Source: Streptomyces spectabilis (GTDB lineage: Bacteria > Actinomycetota > Actinomycetes > Streptomycetales > Streptomycetaceae). From it: a DNA stretch of 64,000 bases. The translations under genes were made by a program, and so were the position numbers. The notes beneath the pieces are model-generated. The model searched no databases, was not told the origin of the DNA, and worked only from the letters and a program-made list of their open reading frames with translations. Numbering within the stretch: the stretch's first letter is position 1; each line of letters starts with the position of its first letter. The DNA is taken from positions 1,860,001 through 1,924,000 of the forward strand of contig NZ_CP023690.1 of assembly GCF_008704795.1 (NCBI RefSeq), read 5' to 3'. Of this stretch, positions 48,756 to 60,521 are shown piece by piece.

Positions 48756-49568
48756 TCACGCGGTGGGCAGCCACCCCACCTTCCCGGCGAGCAGCGCGTA
48801 TCCGACGAACGCCCCGATGTCCAGGAGCGAGTGGGCCACGACGAGCGGCCCGACCCGGCCCCACCTGCGGTAGAGCAGGACGAAGACCACACCCATCGCC
48901 ATGTTGCCGACGAACCCGCCGATGCCCTGGTACAGGTGGTACGAGCCGCGCAGCACCGAGCTCGCCGCGAGGGCGGCCATCGGCGACCACCCCAACTGGT
49001 CGAGCCTGCGCAGCAGATAGCCGACGACGATCACTTCCTCGAGGATCGAGTTCTGCAGCGCCGACAGGACGAGCACCGGGTACTTCCACCACACGTCGGG
49101 CAGGTCCTCCGGCACCACCGTCAGATTGAAGCCGAGGCCGCGGGCCGCCAGATAGAAGGCGATGCCCGTGGAGCCGATGACCGCGGCGACCGCCGCCCCG
49201 CGCCCGAGGTCCGGCCACGGCCGCGTCCGGTCGAAGCCGAGCGCCTTGAGGCCCGAGCCCTCCCGCAGCAGGAAGTGGGCCACGAGCGCGACCGGCACCA
49301 GGGCCGTCGTGATGCCGAACAGCTGCCACGCGAGGTCCAGCCAGGGCCGCCCCGGCGCCGCCGAGGAGTTGAGGGTCGCCGCCTGGTCCTTGAGGCCGCC
49401 CGGCTTGGTGACCGAGCCGATGAAGCTGATGAGCGCCGACACACCGCTCGCGCCGAGCGACAGGGCGAGGACGAGCACCGTCTCGTCGCGCAGGAACCGC
49501 CGCGAGGGCCTCGCCCCGGGAAGGACACCAGCCGTCGGCCCCGGCTCCGCTCGCACTTCTTCCTCCAC
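48756..49568 (-). CDS. CPBP-family intramembrane metalloprotease (270 aa)
   Basis: Eight or so hydrophobic segments are present. The CPBP motifs are visible: ILEEVIVVGYLLRRLDQLGW (EExxxR-like), SSVLRGSYHLYQG (HLY, with His) and VVAHSLLDIGAFVG. The GTG start at 49568 fits. CPBP proteins (Rce1/type II CAAX-like) cleave or process membrane substrates, and some give immunity to bacteriocins. The substrate is unknown. Confidence 0.82.
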   Translation of the reverse strand: MEEEVRAEPGPTAGVLPGARPSRRFLRDETVLVLALSLGASGVSALISFIGSVTKPGGLKDQAATLNSSAAPGRPWLDLAWQLFGITTALVPVALVAHFLLREGSGLKALGFDRTRPWPDLGRGAAVAAVIGSTGIAFYLAARGLGFNLTVVPEDLPDVWWKYPVLVLSALQNSILEEVIVVGYLLRRLDQLGWSPMAALAASSVLRGSYHLYQGIGGFVGNMAMGVVFVLLYRRWGRVGPLVVAHSLLDIGAFVGYALLAGKVGWLPTA

Positions 49569-49768
49569 TGCGTGACCCCGCCTCGTCGCTCACCGCGCCG
49601 CCCGTCGCATCGATCGGTACGAGGCCGCGCCTGGGTCGTCAAGCTTGCCCGATGACCGCCGAGGGCGGTCGGCCGACCCGCGCTCACGAGATCACGCACG
49701 CCACGGCACGGGCGCGCGCGGGCCCCTCGTCCGCCGAGGAGACCCCCGCTGCGCCGCGCCGGGACGCG

Positions 49769-51289
49769 TCACCGCACCGGCAGCGCCGGCTCCGGAAGGC
49801 CCACCGGCCAGGTGTGCACCGGCTCCCCCGCGTGCATCAGCTCGCAGTACCGGCGCGTGGTGGCCGCGAGGGCCGCCTCGCGCTCCAGACCGCGCTCCAG
49901 GGCCCGGTGGTACGTCGCCGCCTGCCAGGACGCGCCGTTGACCCGCCGCCTGCACCGCTCCTCGATCACGCCCAGGTACAGATCGCGGTCGGCGGGCTCC
50001 ACGCCCCACGCGTCAAGACCGGCCCCGGCGAGCGGCAGCAGCTCGTCGCGTACGAGATCGACGGCCGCCACCCGCGTGAGGCCGCCGTACCGCCCGCGCC
50101 GCGGCCACTCCAAGGACGCCTCGATGCCGTGGCGACAGGCCGTGTCGAAGTTCCGGGCGGCCGTCTCGAAGGGCAGCCTGCTCCACACGGGCCGCGTCTC
50201 CTCGGCGAGCGCGCGGACCACTCCGTAGTAGAAGGCGACGTTGGCGATGACGTCCGTGACGGTCGGGCCCGCGGGCAGCACCCGGTTCTCCACGCGCAGG
50301 TGCGGTACGCCGTCGGCGATGCCGTACACGGGGCGGTTCCAGCGGTACACCGTGCCGTTGTGCAGCGTCAGCTCCGCCAGCTGCGGCACCCCGCCGTCGT
50401 CGAGCACGCGCTGCGGGTCCTCGCGGTCGCACAGCGGGATCAGCGCCGGGAAGTAGCGCACGTTCTCCTCGAAGAGGTCGTACGCGCTGCTGATCCAGCG
50501 CTCCCCGAACCAGCTGCGCGGCCGTACGCCCTGCGCCTGGAGCTCGGGCGGGCGCGTGTCCGTGGACTGCAGGAACAGCGGCGGCCGCGACTCGCGCCAC
50601 AGCTCGCGCCCGAACAGGAACGGCGCGTTGGCGCCCACCGCGACCTGGGCGGCCGCGATCGACTGCGCCGCGTTCCACACGTCGGCGAACTTGCCCGGCG
50701 TGACCTGGAGGTGCAGCTGCACCGACGTGCACGCGGCCTCGGGCGCGATGGACGCCGACGAGCACCGCAGCCGCTCCACGCCCTCGATGTCCAGGGCGAA
50801 GTGCTCGCCGCGGGCCGCCACCATCTGGTCGTTGAGCAGCGCGTAGCGGTCGTCATCGGAGAGGTTCGCGGAGACCAGGTCCTCGCGGTTCAGGGTCGGC
50901 AGAATGCCGATCATCACGATGCCCGCGTCCACCTCGTTCGCTTTCCGGTGGGCGTAGGCGAGGGCCGTGCGCAACTCCTCGGCGAGCTGGTCGAGAACAC
51001 GGCCGCCGAGCCGGTGCGGGGCAATGTTCACTTCCAGATTGAACATTCCGAGTTCGGTCTGGAAATCACGGCTCGCGATGCGCCTGAGAACTTCGGTATT
51101 CATCATTCTCGGAGAGCCGTCGGGCCCCGCGAGATTCAGCTCTATCTCCAGGCCCAGCAGGTTCTTGGGCCGGTCGAAGCGCCGCTCGTCGAGCATCCGC
51201 CCGAGCGCGTCGAGGCACTGCCGATGCTTGATCCGGTACAGCTGGCGATCGGACAGGTCGTACGATCCCGCCTCGACCTTTTCCCCCAT
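49769..51289 (-). CDS. Glutamate-cysteine ligase family 2 (GCS2)-like protein (506 aa)
   Basis: KNLLGLEIELNLAGPDGSPR, LGMFNLEVNIAPHRLGG and SVQLHLQVTPGKFADVWNAA are GCS2/carboxylate-amine-ligase signatures; ELTLHNGTVYRWNRPVYG and HLRVENRVLPAGPTVTD continue the ATP-binding core. Homologues include EgtA and YbdK-type enzymes. The product in Streptomyces is probably gamma-glutamyl-type ligation; ergothioneine genes are not adjacent. ATG 51289 has an AGGAGG SD. Confidence 0.78.
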   Translation of the reverse strand: MGEKVEAGSYDLSDRQLYRIKHRQCLDALGRMLDERRFDRPKNLLGLEIELNLAGPDGSPRMMNTEVLRRIASRDFQTELGMFNLEVNIAPHRLGGRVLDQLAEELRTALAYAHRKANEVDAGIVMIGILPTLNREDLVSANLSDDDRYALLNDQMVAARGEHFALDIEGVERLRCSSASIAPEAACTSVQLHLQVTPGKFADVWNAAQSIAAAQVAVGANAPFLFGRELWRESRPPLFLQSTDTRPPELQAQGVRPRSWFGERWISSAYDLFEENVRYFPALIPLCDREDPQRVLDDGGVPQLAELTLHNGTVYRWNRPVYGIADGVPHLRVENRVLPAGPTVTDVIANVAFYYGVVRALAEETRPVWSRLPFETAARNFDTACRHGIEASLEWPRRGRYGGLTRVAAVDLVRDELLPLAGAGLDAWGVEPADRDLYLGVIEERCRRRVNGASWQAATYHRALERGLEREAALAATTRRYCELMHAGEPVHTWPVGLPEPALPVR

Positions 51290-51405
51290 CGCAGCTTCCC
51301 TCCTCCGGATGGGCAGCCAGCAACCCGGCCGCTGTGTACGGAGGATGATGCCCCGACGATGTGATCCGTAACGCCCCGCGCGAGCCCGCCGCCCGGTAGG
51401 CTCCA

Positions 51406-51427
51406 GAATGTGCCGTGGGGCACATTC
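51406..51427. promoter_or_regulatory. Perfect 9-bp inverted repeat
   Basis: GAATGTGCC-GTGG-GGCACATTC. It overlaps the ATG of the candidate small gene at 51408 and lies four bases downstream of TAGGCT (51397-51402), a -10-like box. Confidence 0.45.
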
Positions 51428-51584
51428 ACGAGGCAAGGGACGCGACGCCGCTTTCCCTTCCTCCAGTTGTGGCGAAAAAACCGATGAGAATCGGCCGACC
51501 GCAGCCGTGGAAAGTCACGAGGTCACACGCACGGACACGATCCGGAATCAGGAGAAATCCCCCAGAAGCGCGTCCGAATGACGA
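51408..51584 (+). CDS. Candidate leaderless small protein (58 aa)
   Basis: The frame reads MCRGAHSRGKGRDAAFPSSS, then a polar segment ending SPRSASE. TAGGCT lies six bases before ATG, which fits a leaderless transcript. Codon usage has lower third-position GC than true Streptomyces genes, and the protein is disordered. It may be chance. A repressor could bind the palindrome across the start. Confidence 0.25.
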
Positions 51585-51790
51585 CTTGACCGGCATATGA
51601 GGAAGGGCTAGGCGAAACACTTCCTGAACACGTGTCGTATAAACTCCCGGGTTGAGGCAGAGAGTTGGCGCTCGCGGTCCCCCGTCCCCCGGGGCCCCTG
51701 CCCCCGCCCCCTCTGCCCCCGAGCAGACAGCGCCGTCCGCACCCGCCCCCCGCTCCACTTGTGCCTGTCGAATGAGAGAGGCGACCCACC

Positions 51791-52387
51791 ATGCCGCTGC
51801 ATGTTCCCCCGGCTCCCGCGCCCGCACTGCGCAGCGTCCTCACGGCCCTCAGCTCTCCCACCGCCGTCCGCGAGGCCCGTACGCCTTCCCTGCGCGCCGC
51901 CCAAGGGCCCGTGAGCCCGGATGTTCCGCTGCCCGTGCACGAGTTGGACCACGCGGCGACGGAGCCCGCACCGGCGACCGGAGCGGCCACCAAGCTCATC
52001 GGCTGGCGCTTCCTGATCCGCTGCGGCGAGCGCGCGGTGGCCGCGGCGGAGACGATGCTCACGCCCGACGGCTGGGCGTTCTCGCACTTCTGCGAGGGTC
52101 CGTACATCGCGTCCGCCGAGCGCGCGCTGCGCCACGCCGAGGCCATGCCGCAGTCGTACCAGCCGCGCCTGCTGTCCGTACCGGAGCTGTACATGCTCAC
52201 CTTGTGGCTGCACGGCGACCGCGGCACCGACGCCGCCAGCGGCCCGCTCGCGCCCACCGACATCCTGGTGCCGCTCGCCCCGGCGCCCCCCGGCATCACC
52301 GCCCACCGGCCGCACCGCGCCGCCGACCTCCTCCCGGTGCTCACCCACCGCCTCACCCCGGCCCCACTGCTCGGCTCGCCCGCCTGA
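51791..52387 (+). CDS. Conserved Streptomyces hypothetical protein (198 aa)
   Basis: The product starts MPLHVPPAPAPALRSVLTAL. The core block TKLIGWRFLIRCGERAVAAA, then ETMLTPDGWAFSHFCEG and LSVPELYMLTLWLHG, is conserved in Streptomyces; it is soluble with one conserved Cys. An SD-like GAGAGAGG lies just before ATG. No function is recognised. Confidence 0.65.
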   Translation: MPLHVPPAPAPALRSVLTALSSPTAVREARTPSLRAAQGPVSPDVPLPVHELDHAATEPAPATGAATKLIGWRFLIRCGERAVAAAETMLTPDGWAFSHFCEGPYIASAERALRHAEAMPQSYQPRLLSVPELYMLTLWLHGDRGTDAASGPLAPTDILVPLAPAPPGITAHRPHRAADLLPVLTHRLTPAPLLGSPA

Positions 52388-52408
52388 ACCCGGCGCGATT
52401 CCGCTTCC

Positions 52409-52439
52409 GTGCCCCGCCGCCCCCAGGGCCGCGGGGCAC
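52409..52439 (+). terminator. Terminator-like hairpin
   Basis: GTGCCCCGC and GCGGGGCAC form a 9-bp stem with a 13-base loop, 20 bases after the 198-residue gene. Confidence 0.5.
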
Positions 52440-52642
52440 GCCCCTGCCCGGAATGCCCATCCGGACTAGCCCACTTCGGCCACGTCGAACCACCCGAAGG
52501 GACAGGGGAGTTGAGCTGAACCGTCCGGGCGGGTGATACGTCCTTAAGGCTGTAGGGAGCGCTGCCGCAAAATCCCTGCGGAATCACGTCCGTGGGGCAA
52601 CACTGGACTGGACCGACCAACCAACGGGGGAACGGGGGCGGC

Positions 52643-52915
52643 ATGACCACCGCATCGAGCCGCAGCACAGACGCGACAACCACCACTTCGCAGCGAAAGA
52701 ACCCTTCCATGTGCCAGCACCAGCCAGCGTGCCCGACAGCCGAATCCGCCGACCGGGAGGCCGCGCTCCTCATCGCGCACCACCCGGAGCAGGGCTGGAG
52801 CCTGCTGTGCAACGGCGTCCTGCTCTTCGAGGACACCGGTGAGCTGCTGCCGAACGGCGAGATCATCGCGCCGCACCGGCCGCTGGGCACCATTCAGGTG
52901 ATGACGGCCGCCTGA
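52643..52915 (+). CDS. DUF5999 family protein (90 aa)
   Basis: MCQHQPACPTAESADREAAL, then HHPEQGWSLLCNGVLLFEDT and GEIIAPHRPLG are the DUF5999 block; the family's usual start is the ATG at 52709 (68 residues). The upstream in-frame ATG 52643 adds a Thr/Ser-rich tail with a weak SD. Function is unknown; the CxH-type N-terminus may bind metal. It is a very common Streptomyces protein. Confidence 0.75.
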   Translation: MTTASSRSTDATTTTSQRKNPSMCQHQPACPTAESADREAALLIAHHPEQGWSLLCNGVLLFEDTGELLPNGEIIAPHRPLGTIQVMTAA

Positions 52916-52961
52916 GCCGTCCGCACGGAAGCAGCGCACGACAGACAGTCCAGAAAGAACC

Positions 52962-53004
52962 CAGGGCCGGCCCGGAAGACACGAAGTCCTCCGCACCGGC
53001 CCTG
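52962..53004. terminator. Convergent terminator-like hairpin
   Basis: CAGGGCCGG and CCGGCCCTG form a 9-bp stem with a long loop, between DUF5999 and the convergent gcvP. Confidence 0.45.
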
Positions 53005-53047
53005 CCTTGTGCCCAGGGGCACCCGGCTCTGGGTGCCGCCCCTCCGG

Positions 53048-55936
<2,889 letters not shown>

Positions 55937-55997
55937 TGCGGAGGCCTCCTGGTCTGACACGACCTGCGAGGGGCACCACGGCGCGGGTACCCGGACG

Positions 55998-56219
55998 GCC
56001 TCCCCCTCTGTCATCTCAACCTGAGAGCTTCACAGGCCCGCCAAGGCGGTCCTGCTTTCACCGTCGGTGAGGAAGGGTTCCGAGCGTGCCCGCCCGACGC
56101 CCGCCCTGCTTTCCAGAGTGGCCTCGTCCGTGCGGTACAGGGGCCTGAGAGATTCCGGGGAGGAGTTGCTCCTTCGGCGCCTCCGGTGCTGCCACCGAAG
56201 AGCTCTCCCGCACGGGGTC
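55998..56219 (-). promoter_or_regulatory. Tandem glycine riboswitch controlling gcvP
   Basis: On the minus strand the order is GCGGGAGAGCTC, GCGCCGAAGGAGCAAC, AATCTCTCAGGC and CTCTGGAAAGC (first aptamer), then CACCGACGGTGAAAGC and GAAGCTCTCAGGTTGAGATG (second aptamer). These are the diagnostic core blocks of gcvT-type glycine aptamers. The gene start is 62 bases beyond. Glycine binding would raise expression of gcvP. Confidence 0.9.
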
Positions 56220-56355
56220 AACAGCCGTTTGCCAGCCTACCAGCGCGGTCCGTGGCCGATCCCTCGAGTGGCCGCCCGTCCCGATGTGCTCTTTCGTAGT
56301 GGTGACGACCGAAAACCGGATGAGCCCGGATGACTTGCGACCAATTGGAGGGAAC

Positions 56356-56727
56356 GTGCAGACGGATATCGATCCCCGCAATCTCATCGGCCGCAAGGCG
56401 TTCGACCGCGACGGCACCAAGATCGGCACGGTCGACGAGATCTACCTCGACGACGCCACCGGCGCCCCGGAGTGGGCGGCCATACGCACCGGTCTGTTCA
56501 GCCGCGACGCGTTCGTCCCCCTTGAGCCCAGCGAGCTGGTCAAGGACGGAACCCTGCGCGTCCCCTTCGAACGCGCCCTGATCAAGGACGCCCCGGACTT
56601 CGGCGTGGGCCGTCACCTCTCCCCCGAGCAGGAGCTCCAGCTCTACCGCCACTACGGCCTGGACGTGGCACCTCCGCCCCCGCCGGACCACGACTTCGGC
56701 CACCGGGCGGACGGGCCGGGCACCTGA
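56356..56727 (+). CDS. PRC-barrel domain protein (123 aa)
   Basis: Residues 5-75 (DPRNLIGRKAFDRDGTKIGT, then VDEIYLDDATGAPEWAAIRT) form the PRC-barrel fold seen in photosynthetic reaction centres and RimM. The C-terminal helix LSPEQELQLYRHYG is common to the actinobacterial family. SD GGAGGG lies before GTG 56356. PRC-barrel proteins bind RNA or proteins; the role here is unknown. Confidence 0.82.
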   Translation: MQTDIDPRNLIGRKAFDRDGTKIGTVDEIYLDDATGAPEWAAIRTGLFSRDAFVPLEPSELVKDGTLRVPFERALIKDAPDFGVGRHLSPEQELQLYRHYGLDVAPPPPPDHDFGHRADGPGT

Positions 56728-56755
56728 CGCCTCCCCGCACGAAGTCCTCCCCCGG

Positions 56756-58216
56756 CTACCCTGCCGCCCCTCCCGCCAGCGGCACCGCGCCCCCGGGGGC
56801 CTCCCCGTCCTTTGCCACCACCAACGGCAGCGGATCCGAAGCTTCCAGCTCCGGGTCGTCCGTACGGAACGTCCGCACCCGCCCCGGCGCCGAATCCGGG
56901 GTCTCGAACCGCACGGTCACCCGCCCCAGACCACTGCCCTGTACCCATCCGGGCCCGTACACCGCGTGCCGTACGTCGTGCCCAGAGGGCCACCGCCGCT
57001 CGGCGGGCGCCACCGGCTCCCCGGCCGCTTCCCCGGCCCCGGATCCCGCGTGGGCCCCGCCCTCGTCGCCCGCGGGCTCCACCGGGACCGCCGCCGTCTC
57101 CTCCCCCTCGGCCGCCGGCGCCAGGGACTCGGTCTGCAGCACGGCGTGGGCCTGCGCGAACAGGTCCTCCTGGGTGAAGTCCGCGAGACCGCTCACACCG
57201 ACCCCGAGGAGCCGCACCCCGCCCGTCGTGTCCACGGACTCCAGGAGCCGCGCCGCCGCCTCCCGCACCACGGCCGGATCGTCCGTGGGCCCCCGCAGCG
57301 TCTCGGAGCGCGTCAGCGTCGAGAAGTCGAACCTCCGCACCTTCAGGACGATGGTCCGCCCGGAGTGCCCGGCCGCCCGCAGCCGCTGCACACACCGGTC
57401 GGCGAGCCGCGCCACTTCCATCCGCACCCGCACGCGGTCGTGGATGTCCACGTCGTACGTGTCCTCGACGCTGACCGACTTGGTGTCGCGCTCGGCCACC
57501 ACGGGCCGCTCGTCCCGGGCCAGCGCCATCGCGTACAGCGCGCCGCCGTGGGCCTTGCCCAGGAGCCGCACCAGCTCGTCCTCCCCGGCCTCGGCGATCT
57601 CCGCCACCGTGGTGATCCCGGCCCGCCGCAGATGGTCCCCGGTCGCGGGGCCCACGCCGGGCAGCACCCGCACCGGCATCGGCCCGAGCAGCCCCCGCTC
57701 CGTCCCGGGCGGTATCAGCACGAGCCCGTCGGGCTTGGCCTCCTCGGAGGCGATCTTCGCCAGCATCTTGGACACGGCGAGGCCCACGGAGCCGGTGAGC
57801 CCGGTCACCCGCAGGATGTCCGCCCGCAGCCGCTCCCCCACGGCCCGCGCGGACGCCTCGTCGTCCGCGACGCCGCCCGCCTCCAGATCCACGAACGCCT
57901 CGTCGAGGCTGAGCGGCTCCACGAGCGGCGAAAGCTGCCGCAACAACCCCATGACCTGCTCGCTGACCTCCCGGTACAGACCGAAGCGGGGGACGAGGTA
58001 CGCGGCGTTCGGCGCGAGGCGCCGCGCCTGCCCCATCGGCATCGCCGAGTGCACCCCGAACCGCCGGGCCTCGTACGACGCGGTCGCGACCACACCGCGC
58101 GGCCCCAGGCCACCGACCACGACGGCCTTGCCGCGCAGGCTCGGCTTCGCGGCCTGCTCGGCGGACGCGTAGAAGGCATCCATGTCGAGATGCAGGATCG
58201 TCGGCGCGGTTCTCAC
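56756..58216 (-). CDS. dinB: DNA polymerase IV (Y-family, 486 aa)
   Basis: The catalytic residues are visible in ILHLDMDAFYASAEQ and PLSLDEAFVDLEAG. The thumb helix-hairpin-helix (GVGPATGDHLRRAGITTVAE) and little-finger (RTIVLKVRRFDFSTLTRSET) domains are typical. The C-terminal 110 residues are a Gly/Ala/acidic extension, longer than in E. coli. It does translesion synthesis with low fidelity. It is monocistronic. Confidence 0.93.
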   Translation of the reverse strand: MRTAPTILHLDMDAFYASAEQAAKPSLRGKAVVVGGLGPRGVVATASYEARRFGVHSAMPMGQARRLAPNAAYLVPRFGLYREVSEQVMGLLRQLSPLVEPLSLDEAFVDLEAGGVADDEASARAVGERLRADILRVTGLTGSVGLAVSKMLAKIASEEAKPDGLVLIPPGTERGLLGPMPVRVLPGVGPATGDHLRRAGITTVAEIAEAGEDELVRLLGKAHGGALYAMALARDERPVVAERDTKSVSVEDTYDVDIHDRVRVRMEVARLADRCVQRLRAAGHSGRTIVLKVRRFDFSTLTRSETLRGPTDDPAVVREAAARLLESVDTTGGVRLLGVGVSGLADFTQEDLFAQAHAVLQTESLAPAAEGEETAAVPVEPAGDEGGAHAGSGAGEAAGEPVAPAERRWPSGHDVRHAVYGPGWVQGSGLGRVTVRFETPDSAPGRVRTFRTDDPELEASDPLPLVVAKDGEAPGGAVPLAGGAAG

Positions 58217-58387
58217 ATCACTGATGCTGCCCTACGCCACTGACAACGCCCGTGACCAGCGGCGACGGGCGAGACCGTGCGGCGGCGCGGGCGGGCGCCC
58301 ACCGAGGGCGCGTACGGGCCTGTGCGCGCCTGGGGCGCGCAGGAGGGGGCCGGAGGACATTCAGGCCTCCGCTCGCCTCTCAGGGCC

Positions 58388-59026
58388 TCACACAGCGCGA
58401 TTGCGGCGCTGCGCCAGCTCGTCCCCCGGATGGTTCCCGACGAGGGTCTCCCCCGTGTCGACGCGCTCTCCGTGCAGCTGCGAAAGGGCCGCCTCGACAT
58501 CACGCCAGACGACGCCCACCGCGATCCCGAAGACGCCCTGGCCGCCCTGGAGCAGCTCGTGCACCTCGCCGGGCGACGTGCACTCGTAGACCGTCGCGCC
58601 GTCGCTCATCAGCGTCGTACGTTCGAGGTCCCGAAAACCGCTGTCCCGCAGGTGCTGGACCGTGGTGCGGATGTTCTGCAACGACACCCCGGTGTCGAGG
58701 AAGCGCTTCACGATCTTCAGCACGACGACGTCGCGGAAGCTGTAGAGCCGCTGGGTGCCGGAGCCGCCCGCGGCGCGCACGCTGGGCTCGACGAGACCGG
58801 TGCGCGCCCAGTAGTCGAGCTGGCGGTAGGTGATGCCCGCGGCCGCGCACGCCGTCGGGCCCCGATAGCCGATGCTGTCGGTCTCGCCCTGTTGCGCCTG
58901 GCCTTCCGGTCCGGAGGGGCTGCCGCTACCGTGAACCGGCACCGGGCGCCTCAACGAGGGTTCGGCCGAGCCACCGTGCAGCGGATACGAACCGCCCACC
59001 GCTGTACCGTCGCCGCTGCTTCTCAC
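58388..59026 (-). CDS. MerR-family regulator (212 aa)
   Basis: Residues about 55-125 (GYRGPTACAAAGITYRQLDY, then WARTGLVEPSVRAAGGSGTQ and RLYSFRDVVVLKIVKRFL) form a MerR winged HTH. The C-terminal part (VYECTSPGEVHELLQGGQGV) resembles the effector part of mycobacterial Rv1830-type regulators. A short disordered N-terminus precedes it. A clear promoter (59057-59085) and two palindromes lie upstream. It belongs to the conserved cluster with DUF151 and FtsR. Confidence 0.85.
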   Translation of the reverse strand: MRSSGDGTAVGGSYPLHGGSAEPSLRRPVPVHGSGSPSGPEGQAQQGETDSIGYRGPTACAAAGITYRQLDYWARTGLVEPSVRAAGGSGTQRLYSFRDVVVLKIVKRFLDTGVSLQNIRTTVQHLRDSGFRDLERTTLMSDGATVYECTSPGEVHELLQGGQGVFGIAVGVVWRDVEAALSQLHGERVDTGETLVGNHPGDELAQRRNRAV

Positions 59027-59056
59027 GCCGACCTCCGTCCTTGACCTGCCTTCTCG

Positions 59057-59120
59057 ACGGTAGGCAGTCGCCAGGGGCTCGTCAACGATCGCCACACTCG
59101 GCACGCCGAGTGATAATCAC
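59057..59120 (-). promoter_or_regulatory. MerR gene promoter with overlapping palindromes
   Basis: TTGACG (59085-59080) and TACCGT (59062-59057) are separated by 17 bases, a near-consensus promoter. Upstream, CACTCGG-CACG-CCGAGTG (59095-59112) overlaps the palindrome GTGATAATCAC (59110-59120). These are candidate sites for autoregulation or an activator. Confidence 0.6.
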
Positions 59121-59217
59121 CCTGCGAGTGGTTTCCCGTCCCGCACTGCGGGGAAAGGCTAGCCGAATGCTCCGGAGCGGGCCCCTCGGCCACTCCTCGC
59201 AGGGACCCTCCGACTCC

Positions 59218-59691
59218 TCACTGGCTGCTGGTGCCGAAGTCCTCGGGCGAGATCTGGTCGAGGAACTCGCGGAACTTCTCCACCTCGTCCTCCTGCTCGT
59301 CCGGGATCGCGATGCCCGCGTCGTCGAGCACGCTGTCACTGCCGAAGATCGGCGTCCCGGTGCGCAGCGCGAGGGCTATGGCGTCCGAGGGACGGGCGCT
59401 CACCTCGACCCCGCTGGCGAAGACAAGCTCGGCGTAGAACACGCCTTCCCTCAGGTCGGTGATGCGCACTTCGGTGAGCTCCTGACCGACGGCCTCCAAC
59501 ACGTCCTTGAACAGGTCGTGGGTCAGCGGCCGCGCGGGTGCCATGCCCTGCTGTGCGAAGGCGATGGCGGTCGCCTCCCCTGGTCCGATCCAGATGGGGA
59601 GGTACCGGTCGCCTCCCACTTCACGCAGGAGCACGATCGGCTGGTTGGAGGGCATTTCGACCCGGACACCTACGACGTCGAGCTCGTTCAC
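59218..59691 (-). CDS. DUF151 bifunctional nuclease-family protein (157 aa)
   Basis: MNELDVVGVRVEMPSNQPIV, then YLPIWIGPGEATAIAFAQQG and RPSDAIALALRTGTPIFGSD are the DUF151 (BFN) signature, with the conserved acidic tail. In plants and mycobacteria the family has RNase/DNase-linked roles. In Mycobacterium (Rv1829) it sits in the same cluster. Function is inferred. Confidence 0.88.
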   Translation of the reverse strand: MNELDVVGVRVEMPSNQPIVLLREVGGDRYLPIWIGPGEATAIAFAQQGMAPARPLTHDLFKDVLEAVGQELTEVRITDLREGVFYAELVFASGVEVSARPSDAIALALRTGTPIFGSDSVLDDAGIAIPDEQEDEVEKFREFLDQISPEDFGTSSQ

Positions 59692-59744
59692 ACAGCAACC
59701 CTAGGACGTGCCCGGCGGGTTTGGGTAGTCGGGCACCCGTCGAG

Positions 59745-60479
59745 TCAGCGTGCCCGGACGCCCAGCGCACTGTGCACGAGCGCCGCGTGCAGCCGTCCCG
59801 CGAGCCCCGCGAGCTCTTTCGTACGCGCTTCCGCATGGGCCCTGGTCTGCGGATTGCGGTGCCTGCGCAGCGGCGCCACGACCTGGTCGACGAGCGCCGC
59901 GTCCCGCTCCGCGGCCGCCTTCATGGCGCGCAGATGGCGTGGCTCGATACCGAACCGCCCCAGCTCGATGACGAGCGCGGCCACGGTCACGGCATCCGCG
60001 TCATAGCTGCCGTCCGGCAACGCGGCGATCAGGCCGTACGTCTCCCACTCGGCCAATTGCCCCTCGTCGGCCTCCACGGCCGCGAGCAGGGCCTCGCGCC
60101 CCACCCGGGCGGCGGTGCGCTCGTCCTCCGCTACGGCGTCGCCGCCGTCGCGCTGCTGCCCCACCGAGGGCAGCGTGACCTGCTCGCCCCGCTCGAGGGC
60201 GTCCAGCTGCTCTCGGATGACCTTCAGGGGCAGATAGTGGTCGCGCTGCATCCGCAGGACGTGCGCCAGTCGCTCGACGTCCTCGGGGCTGAACTTGCGG
60301 TACCCGGACGGCGTGCGCTGCGGTTCGATGAGGCCCTCGGACTCCAAGAACCTGATCTTGGAGATGGTGACCTCGGGAAACTCGTCACGCAGCACGTTCA
60401 GCACGGCGCCGATGCTCATCAGCCGGTGTTCCGCAGCGGCGGTGCCGTGACCGGCACCGCCCCTCGGTGTGTGCAGCAT
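59745..60479 (-). CDS. ftsR: MerR-family regulator of FtsR type (244 aa)
   Basis: SIGAVLNVLRDEFPEVTISK, then IRFLESEGLIEPQRTPSGYR and KFSPEDVERLAHVLRMQRDH form the MerR HTH. The C-terminal domain (ETYGLIAALPDGSYDADAVT) matches Rv1828/FtsR homologues. In Corynebacterium glutamicum FtsR activates ftsZ; the same is likely in Streptomyces. The start at 60479 has a short disordered N-terminus; MSIGAV at 60419 is a possible internal start. Cluster position supports identity. Confidence 0.85.
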   Translation of the reverse strand: MLHTPRGGAGHGTAAAEHRLMSIGAVLNVLRDEFPEVTISKIRFLESEGLIEPQRTPSGYRKFSPEDVERLAHVLRMQRDHYLPLKVIREQLDALERGEQVTLPSVGQQRDGGDAVAEDERTAARVGREALLAAVEADEGQLAEWETYGLIAALPDGSYDADAVTVAALVIELGRFGIEPRHLRAMKAAAERDAALVDQVVAPLRRHRNPQTRAHAEARTKELAGLAGRLHAALVHSALGVRAR

Positions 60480-60521
60480 GGACCTTCCTCGGCGTTCCCC
60501 CGGACGGCGTCCGGGAGAGGG

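Larger units (their letters stand above)
51290..51790. other. Long intergenic region with a palindrome and a possible small gene
   Basis: The region holds the 9-bp-arm palindrome at 51406-51427 and an open frame from the ATG at 51408 to TGA at 51582-51584 (58 residues). The remainder is moderately AT-rich, with GAGGAAG/CTTCCT inverted repeats near 51598-51625. No other gene is supported. Confidence 0.4.
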
